From assembly GCA_963811825.1 (NCBI GenBank), contig CAWESS010000030.1:62001-126000 (forward strand): 64,000 bases of DNA, in the 5' to 3' direction. The position numbers were made by a program, and so were the translations under genes. This document shows, piece after piece, positions 58,281 through 64,000 of the stretch. Source of the DNA: Fodinibacter sp963811825. GTDB lineage: Bacteria; Actinomycetota; Actinomycetes; Actinomycetales; Dermatophilaceae. Each line of letters starts with the position of its first letter. Position 1 is the first letter of the stretch. The notes under the pieces are model-generated. The model made no database searches, was not told where the DNA came from, and saw only the letters and a program-made list of their open reading frames with translations.

Positions 58281-59240
58281 GACGCGGTGGGGGGTTCGAG
58301 TCGGCGGCGGGCGGCGACGTAGGCACAGGCCGCGACGACGATGACGAGGAGCACCCCCACGACGGTCGCGTTGCGGACCAGGGTGCTCGTCAGCGTCGCC
58401 ACGACCGCCCGCGAGGCATCGGCGGCGAGCGGGTCGGCGATGCCCTCGGTGACCGACGCCACCGCCGATCGCACTCCGACGGTGACACCGACGAGCGCGA
58501 GGAACGCGGACCCCGCGAACCACAGACCGGCCACGGCGGCGTCACGCAGCAGCCACACGCCGACGGAGAGCAGCACCACGACGAGGAGGGGCCCGAGCCA
58601 GACCATGGCCTTGAGGAGGCTGTAGTACCCCTGCCACGTCTCGAGCTGCTCGACGGTCGCGATGGGCACCGTCGCCTGCGAGCTCGGGCAGCCGGTCGAC
58701 GAACGAGTAGCCGGCGGAGACGAGCTCGGCACGCACGGCGTTGGCCACGGTGGCCAGGCTGATGCTCACCGTGTTCCCCTCGGTCACGACGGCACCCTGC
58801 GGCGCATCACCCTCGAGCGTGGCCACGAGCTCGGAGTGGGCGGTCTCCAGCGCGGCATCGAAGGAGGCCTGGAACTCGGGTGCGGCGACGACCTTCTCGG
58901 CCACGCTCTGGACCCTCGACTCCACGGCGCCGCCGAGTGACGCGGCCACGTCTCGGAGCAGGCCCTTGACCGGCTCCGGTGCCGCGAGCTGGTCGATGGC
59001 CTCCCCCACGCTCGGCGCGACCCGGTCGTCGATCACGGCCGTGGTCACCTGGTCGGCGAGCTGCTGGGAGACCAGGGCCTGCACCTCGGGCTCGGAGGCC
59101 ACCGGGGCAACCCGCGCGACGAAGGCCTCGGTGTCGCTGACGGTGCGCGCGGTCCAGGTGGCGACGACCGCGACGGGGACGAGCACACCCGCGAGGACGA
59201 GCAGGACGACGGCGAGGGTGCGGCGTGCTCGGTGTCCCAT
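58277..59240 (-). CDS. Membrane protein with extracellular helical domain (frame break near 58683)
   Basis: This is a protein of about 320 residues. An N-terminal membrane segment (LAVVLLVLAGVLVPVAVVAT) is followed by an extracytoplasmic helical region (TEAFVARVAPVASEPEVQAL, ISLATVANAVRAELVSAGYS) and two C-terminal segments. One extra base near 58,683 separates SFVDRLPEL from QATVPIATVEQLETWQGYYS; removing it gives 321 codons. I do not assign a family. It is 11 bases after the AI-2E paralogue and likely in its operon. Confidence 0.72.
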
Positions 59241-59251
59241 GGTGGGTCCCT

Positions 59252-60529
59252 TCAGGACTGAGGGGTGTGCGGGCTGTCGAGGGCCTCGGGGCTCTCGGGG
59301 GCCCCGGGGTTCTCCCGCGCCTCCGGGTCGGGCGGCGTGCTGGACGCCGCTGGGACCGACGGCCGCACGGCATCCTCGATGCTGCCGGCATCCGAGCGGC
59401 TGGCGCGGGGCGCGACGAGCGCCGCGACCTGCTCCTCCGTGGCGGGGGACAGCTCGTAGCGGCGCTGATAGATCTCGAGCATCGCCATGACCATGGCCGC
59501 GACGGGTACCCCGAGCAGTGCTCCGGACAGGCCGAAGAGCTGCGCGCCGAGCAGGGCGGCACCGAACGAGACCGCCGGATGGAGGTTGACGGCTCGCGAG
59601 GAGATCCGCGGCTCGATGGTGAGGTTCTCCACCTGCTGGTAGGCGATGCCCCAGATGAGCACGTAGATGCCGACGATCGGGTCGGGCGACGTGAGACCCA
59701 CGAGCACCGGCAGCGCGATGGCGATGTAGGTCCCGATGTTGGGGACGAACTGGGCGACCAGGCCGGTCCACAGCGCCAGCGGGAGCCAGTAGGGCAGCCC
59801 GATGATCGCGAAGACGATGCTGCTGAGGAACGCGTTGATCGCCGCGAGCACGATGCGAGCGGCGATGTAGCCGCCGACCTTGATCCCGGTGAGGTCCCAC
59901 GCCGTCAGGAAGGGCACCTGCAGGCGAGGGCGCATGCGTCGGGCGATCCAGCCCCGCAGCGTCGGCATCCCGGCCGAGATGTAGAACGTGAAGAAGACGA
60001 GGACGAAGGCCCCGAAGAAGGCCGAGAGCAACGAGCCGAGGAGCCCCAGCAGCCCGAAGGCGACGTCGTCGGCGTACGCGGTGAGGTCGGACGGGCTCAG
60101 GCCGATGCTGTCGAGGATGGTGTCGAACGTGAAGGACGAGTTCGAGACCCGGTTGAACCAGCTGAGGGCGTCTTCGGCCATGCCCGGGATGGCGACGATG
60201 AAGCTCGTGAGCTGCTCGACGAACAGCGCGCCGAACAGGCCGAGGAAGATGACGACGAAGAGGCCCGCGAGGAGCATGACCAGGCCGGTGGCCAGACCTC
60301 GGTTCATCCGTGTCGACAGCCTGGAGACGACGGGCTCCATGGCCAGGGCCGCGAACCACGCCATGATCACGAAGTAGATGGTCGCGCCGCCCCGCCACAG
60401 GATGAAGGCGAAGACACCGGTGATGACGAGCACGCCGACGACGAGCCAGGAGCGGCGCCACAGCGGGTGGGTGCCGCCGGGGCCCGCTGCACTGGGGCTG
60501 GCCTCGGCGGGCGCGGAGGTGACCGGCAT
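59252..60529 (-). CDS. AI-2E/PerM family transporter (second copy)
   Basis: This is a 425-residue membrane protein with about eight segments. It contains the family motif GLVAQFVPNIGTYIAIALPV and LLGAQLFGLSGALLGVPVAA, and a Pro/Ser/Glu-rich cytoplasmic tail. It is a paralogue of the transporter at 5.6-6.7 kb but clearly diverged. ATG 60529 is preferred; a TTG at 60538 is possible. Substrate unknown. Confidence 0.88.
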   Translation of the reverse strand: MPVTSAPAEASPSAAGPGGTHPLWRRSWLVVGVLVITGVFAFILWRGGATIYFVIMAWFAALAMEPVVSRLSTRMNRGLATGLVMLLAGLFVVIFLGLFGALFVEQLTSFIVAIPGMAEDALSWFNRVSNSSFTFDTILDSIGLSPSDLTAYADDVAFGLLGLLGSLLSAFFGAFVLVFFTFYISAGMPTLRGWIARRMRPRLQVPFLTAWDLTGIKVGGYIAARIVLAAINAFLSSIVFAIIGLPYWLPLALWTGLVAQFVPNIGTYIAIALPVLVGLTSPDPIVGIYVLIWGIAYQQVENLTIEPRISSRAVNLHPAVSFGAALLGAQLFGLSGALLGVPVAAMVMAMLEIYQRRYELSPATEEQVAALVAPRASRSDAGSIEDAVRPSVPAASSTPPDPEARENPGAPESPEALDSPHTPQS

Positions 60530-60548
60530 GGCGCTCAATCTAGTGGTG

Positions 60549-60626
60549 CCCCGACGTCGTGCGACGTCCCTGCGGTTTTCACCGACCGCAGGCACTGGAA
60601 CCGCACCCAGGTCGCACGACGTGGGG
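60549..60626. repeat. Dispersed palindromic element, copy 2
   Basis: ACGTCGTGCGAC (60554-60565) pairs with GTCGCACGACGT (60611-60622) and TGCGGTT pairs with AACCGCA inside. The right half shares AACCGCACCCAGGTCGCACG with copy 1 at 37,251-37,323. It fills most of the 103-base gap between the transporter start and the oxidase stop. Confidence 0.75.
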
Positions 60627-60632
60627 TCGGTG

Positions 60633-61881
60633 TCACCCCTGCCCGAGGACGCGGTCGAGGAAGGCGTTCCCGAAGACGCGTTCGGGGTCGACCCGCTCGC
60701 GCAGCGCCGCGAAGTCACGAAGGCGGGGGAAAGCGTCGGCGAGGGCGCCGGCATCCATCTCGAACACCTTCCCCCAGTGCGGGCGCGCGCCGAGCGGCAC
60801 CAGGGCCGCCTCGATGTCACGGACCACGCTGCGGACCGCCTCCTCGTCGCGCACCCAGGTGAAGTGCAGGGCCACGGTGTCGCGACCATGGGCTCCACTC
60901 AGCCACAGCTGGTCCGACGCGACGGTGCGGATCTCGGATACCAGGAGCAGCGGGGCGAAGCCTGCGGAGATGCGGCGGAGCCTGTCGATCGCCTCGAGAG
61001 CGTGCTCGCGGGCCACGAAGTACTCGCTCTGCAGCTCTGCACCGTTGCTCGGGGTGAAGGCGAGCCGGAAGTGTGGAAGGCGGTCGAGCCACGGCCCGGG
61101 CACCCCTGCCTGGGGTGTCACGGCCTCCACCGAGCCGCCGGGGAGCATGTGGACCGTCGGCCTCGGTGGCGACGGTGCCGAAGAGGTCGCCGAGCGGTGC
61201 CTGCGTGACCCGGCGCTTGAACCACACCTGGTCCACCCCGTCCTCGAAGCGGGTGAAGAGGCTGACGCTGTACGCGGCGGCGGTGATCTCGTCGAAACGG
61301 GACTCGACGACCGGCCAGGCCAGCCCGGTGCGAACCTCCTGGCACACCTCGTAGGACGGCTCCACGTCGAGCTCGACGCGCGTGACGACGCCCAGCGCGC
61401 CGAGCGCCACCACCGAGCCGGCGAAGTCGGGGTCGGACCGCGTCACCCGGCGCAGCGACCCGTCAGGGGCAACCACCTCCAGGGCGCGAACGGCCGACGC
61501 CAGCGAGCCCGTGCGGTCACCGGACCCGTGGGTTCCCGTGGCGACGGCTCCGGCGACGGAGATGTGCGGCAGCGAGGCCATGGCGCCCAGTGCCCAGCCC
61601 TGTGCCTCGATCGCGGCCGCGAGCTCCCCGTAGCGGACGGCCCCGCTCACCGACACGGATGCCGTGTGGGCGTCGATCAGGATGTGCGCCGGGAGACCGG
61701 AGAGGTCGAGCAGCGTGCCGGTGGTGTCGGTGAGGTCGGAGAAGGAGTGGCGCGAGCCGATGGCTCGCAGCGCGGTCGAGCGAGCGACGAGCTCACTCAC
61801 CTCCTCGACGGACCGTGGTCGGACCAGTCGGGCGGCCCGATAGGCATGGTTCCCGGCCCAGTTCGTGCCGATGTCCGTCAC
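60633..61881 (-). CDS. FAD-dependent alditol oxidase (frame break near 61148)
   Basis: This is an oxidase of about 415 residues in the VAO family, very like the Streptomyces alditol oxidase AldO (xylitol/sorbitol oxidation, making H2O2). NWAGNHAYRAARLVRPRSVE opens the FAD domain, the His expected to bind FAD covalently is in AIGSRHSFSDL, and ASLPHISVAGAVATGTHGSG follows. The substrate domain has AAYSVSLFTRFEDG, SNGAELQSEYFVAREHALEA and FTWVRDEEAV. Removing one G near 61,148 (GACGGTCCAC) restores 416 codons. GTG 61881 overlaps the lacI stop. Confidence 0.87.
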
Positions 61882-62888
61882 GGGACCGGGACCGGCCCGG
61901 TCGAGTCGCGCTCGACCAGGCGGACGGGGAGTCGAACACGAGGATGCGTGGGCTGCCGCCCGGCGAGCAGCTCGACGAGCATCCGGAGGGCCATGGCCCC
62001 CATGTCGTGCAGCGGTTGGGCCACCGTCGTCAGGCTCGGGCTGCAGAGCACGGACTCCGGGACGTTGTCGAAACCGACGACGGACAGGTCCTGTGGCACC
62101 CGCAGCCCGAGCTCTCGCGCGACCTCGATGGTGCGGATCGCGGAGATGTCGTTGGCGGCGAAGACGGCCGTCGGACGGTCGGGTCGCGAGAGGAGCTCGT
62201 GGGCCGGCGCCGTCGCGGTCTCGACCCGGAAGCCGCCGACCTTCACCAGTCGTGCGTCCACCGGGACACCGGCGTGCGCCATCGCGGCACGGAACCCGTG
62301 CTCGCGAAGACGGGCGGACTCCAGGTCCTCGCGACCCCCGAGCAGCGCGATCCGCGTGTGCCCCAGGCCGAGCAGGTGCCGCGTGGCGGCAATGGCCCCG
62401 GCGACGTTGTCGGCGTCGACGGTGGGGATGCCGACCGGACCGGTGTGGGGGTCGATGGCGACGATCGGGATCTGGCCCGTCGCGGAGACCACCGTGGGCG
62501 TCACGATGATGGCGCCGTCGATGAGCGTGCCCCCGAGTCGGCTCAGCGATCGGTTCTCCCAGCCGACGGCCTTGCCGGGGCGCCCGCCGGAGTACGCGAG
62601 CAGCTCGTACCCGGTCTCCCCGATCGCGCTGGAGACGCCCTTCAGGAGCTCGGTGCTGAACGGCTCGAACTCGGCGACCAGCACCCCGATCACGTTGGTC
62701 CGGTGGCTCCGCAGACTGCGGGCGCCGAGGCTGGCCTCGTACCCCAGCTCCTCGATGACCACGGACACCTTGTCGATGGTCGTCTGTGCGACGCCGTAAC
62801 GGCGGTTGACGACCTTGGACACGGTCGCGACCGAGACGCCGGCGGCACGCGCGACGTCCTCCATCCGCACCCGCCCCGTCGTCGTCAC
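61878..62888 (-). CDS. LacI-family transcriptional regulator
   Basis: This is a 336-residue LacI/GalR repressor. The N-terminal helix-turn-helix and hinge read RMEDVARAAGVSVATVSKVV, then SLGARSLRSHRTNVIGVLVA. The sugar-binding domain has TRHLLGLGHTRIALLGGRED and VFAANDISAIRTIEVARELG. GTG 62888 lies 31 bases after the GH3 stop and its stop overlaps the alditol oxidase start, so it probably controls this sugar or polyol cluster. Confidence 0.93.
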   Translation of the reverse strand: MTTTGRVRMEDVARAAGVSVATVSKVVNRRYGVAQTTIDKVSVVIEELGYEASLGARSLRSHRTNVIGVLVAEFEPFSTELLKGVSSAIGETGYELLAYSGGRPGKAVGWENRSLSRLGGTLIDGAIIVTPTVVSATGQIPIVAIDPHTGPVGIPTVDADNVAGAIAATRHLLGLGHTRIALLGGREDLESARLREHGFRAAMAHAGVPVDARLVKVGGFRVETATAPAHELLSRPDRPTAVFAANDISAIRTIEVARELGLRVPQDLSVVGFDNVPESVLCSPSLTTVAQPLHDMGAMALRMLVELLAGRQPTHPRVRLPVRLVERDSTGPVPVP

Positions 62889-62919
62889 GCCGCCGAGGCT
62901 ATCGGTCGGTGTCCGACGC

Positions 62920-64000
62920 TCAACCGACTCTCGCCTCCTCCGTCACGACCCACCGCTGGTGCTGCGGCGTGACGATGTGCACCGCTCCGGTCAGAACCAC
63001 GCTCGCCTGCGTCTCGTGGTCCGCGACCGATGCCCCCACCCACAGGTGCAGCTCACCCGGCTCGACCACCCGATCACCAGCTCGGTTCGTGAAGGCCAGC
63101 CGCGCCGGGGGCACGGTGAACGTGACATCGGCGCAGGCCCCGGGCTCGAGGTGCAGGCGGTGGAAGCCGAGGAGCTGGGCCACGGGGCGTGTCACCGAAC
63201 CGATGACGTCACGGCCGTAGAGCTGTACGACGTCGTCACCGGCACGGGTGCCGGTGTTCGTCACCCGCACCCGGGCGACGACGGGCTCGCCCGTGGTGCC
63301 GGCAACCACGTCGAGCGCCTCGTGCCGGAACGAGGTGTAGGACAACCCGTGACCGAAGGGCAGGACCGGCGACGAGGCCAGGTTCGTCACGTCTCCGTCG
63401 CCGCCGAGGACGGGGTGGAGATAGGTGAAGGGCTGGGCGCCGCTGGATCGCGGCAGGCTGACCGGCAGCCGCCCCGACGGGTTGACCCGACCGGAGAGCA
63501 CCCCTGCGATCGCAGGGCCTCCTTCCTCACCGGGGAAGAACGCCTGCACCACCGCGGCGCACCGTTCCAGGGCCCAGCCGACGGCGTACGGCCGTCCGGT
63601 CAGCAGGACGAGGACGACCGGCGTGCCCGAGTCGAGCACCTCCTCGACGAGCCGGCGCTGCACACCGGGCAGCTCCAGGTCGTCACGGTCACATCCCTCC
63701 CCCACGGTGCCGCGGCCGAACAGGCCGGACTGGTCGCCGACCACGACGACGGCGACGTCGGAGCGCGCGGCGGCCGCCACGGCATCCGCGATGCCCGAGA
63801 CGTCGTCGTCATCGACCGCGCACCCCGGCTCGACGGCGACGTCGGCACCCGGCCATTCCGTTGCGAGCGCCTCGCGCACCGTCTGGACGACGATGCCGGG
63901 AGGCGTTCCGGGGTGCTGCGCGAGGACGTGGTTGATGAAGGAGTAGCAGCCGAAGAGTGCCTCCACACGGTCCGCGTTCGGGCCGACGACGGCCACCCGT
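62920..64000 (-). CDS. Glycoside hydrolase family 3 enzyme, C-terminal part (5' end outside window)
   Basis: This is the last about 360 residues of a GH3 beta-glycosidase. Visible are the (alpha/beta)6 sandwich domain (VAVVGPNADRVEALFGCYSF, VAVVVVGDQSGLFGRG, GEGCDRDDLELPGVQRRLVE, FFPGEEGGPAIAGVLSGRVN) and the C-terminal fibronectin III-like domain (PVVARVRVTNTGTRAGDDVV). The nucleophile domain lies outside the window, so the substrate (glucoside or xyloside) cannot be judged. With LacI and alditol oxidase downstream it forms a likely sugar-use operon. Confidence 0.92.
   Translation of the reverse strand, partial: RVAVVGPNADRVEALFGCYSFINHVLAQHPGTPPGIVVQTVREALATEWPGADVAVEPGCAVDDDDVSGIADAVAAAARSDVAVVVVGDQSGLFGRGTVGEGCDRDDLELPGVQRRLVEEVLDSGTPVVLVLLTGRPYAVGWALERCAAVVQAFFPGEEGGPAIAGVLSGRVNPSGRLPVSLPRSSGAQPFTYLHPVLGGDGDVTNLASSPVLPFGHGLSYTSFRHEALDVVAGTTGEPVVARVRVTNTGTRAGDDVVQLYGRDVIGSVTRPVAQLLGFHRLHLEPGACADVTFTVPPARLAFTNRAGDRVVEPGELHLWVGASVADHETQASVVLTGAVHIVTPQHQRWVVTEEARVG

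Overview
The window is very GC-rich DNA, with codon third positions almost all G or C. The gene order is actinobacterial: rplK-rplA, rplJ-rplL-rpoB, tRNA-Trp-secE-nusG, and a tRNA-Thr/tRNA-Met-rpmG-hadA-hadB-murB cluster as in mycobacteria and Micrococcales. Acidic N-terminal extensions on NusG, a DUF5709 protein, a form II CO-dehydrogenase-like operon, IcmF and a single-chain acyl-CoA carboxylase all fit a soil or sludge actinobacterium. My inference is an Intrasporangiaceae-like Micrococcales; I could not run a marker search.

Layout. 1-9.7 kb: on the minus strand, tRNA-Trp-secE-nusG-rplK-rplA, then two membrane proteins, then L10 leader-rplJ-rplL and rpoB, whose 3' end lies outside the window. 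9.9-12.7 kb: plus-strand aminotransferase, DUF5709 protein and adenosine-deaminase-like enzyme. 12.7-13.8 kb: an XRE regulator bracketed by inverted operator-like sites. 13.8-18 kb: murB, two MaoC dehydratases, rpmG, two tRNAs, a metal-receptor-like protein and an SDR (all minus). 18-22.4 kb: endonuclease IV, a GNAT and a large SARP/BTAD regulator (plus). 22.4-31 kb: ilvA, a tandem ABC exporter and icmF (minus). 31-37 kb: a broken phosphotransferase, aroQ, a DUF4173 membrane protein, a two-component system and a GlxA/AraC-type regulator. 37.3-47.2 kb: one long minus-strand array starting with a TetR regulator and running through a MobA-like nucleotidyltransferase, two DUF202 proteins, MoxR and VWA chaperones, XdhC, CoxS, CoxL, CoxM and CoxG; this is a complete molybdenum hydroxylase expression and maturation set. 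47.3-49.6 kb: a dinucleotide-binding reductase and a secreted choice-of-anchor I protein. 49.7-55.2 kb: an 1,844-residue biotin carboxylase/BCCP/carboxyltransferase. 55.4-60.5 kb: a Vps62-membrane fusion, BrkB/YihY, and two further membrane proteins. 60.6-64 kb: alditol oxidase, LacI and a GH3 glycosidase running off the end, which look like one sugar-use operon.

Sequence quality matters here. At least a dozen genes carry single-base frame breaks, often in short runs of one base, whereas rpoB, icmF and the 5.5-kb carboxylase read cleanly. nusG has both a frame break in its N-terminal extension and no stop codon, so its frame runs into rplK. Most of these look like assembly errors rather than gene decay; the phosphotransferase at 31-32 kb is the worst case.

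The most interesting signals are not genes. They are a strongly over-represented word (ACGGCATCC / GGATGCCGT, core GGATGCC) spread over the whole window, a two-copy intergenic palindromic element, and several clean operator palindromes next to regulators. I found no CRISPR array, insertion sequence, prophage or obvious defence island.
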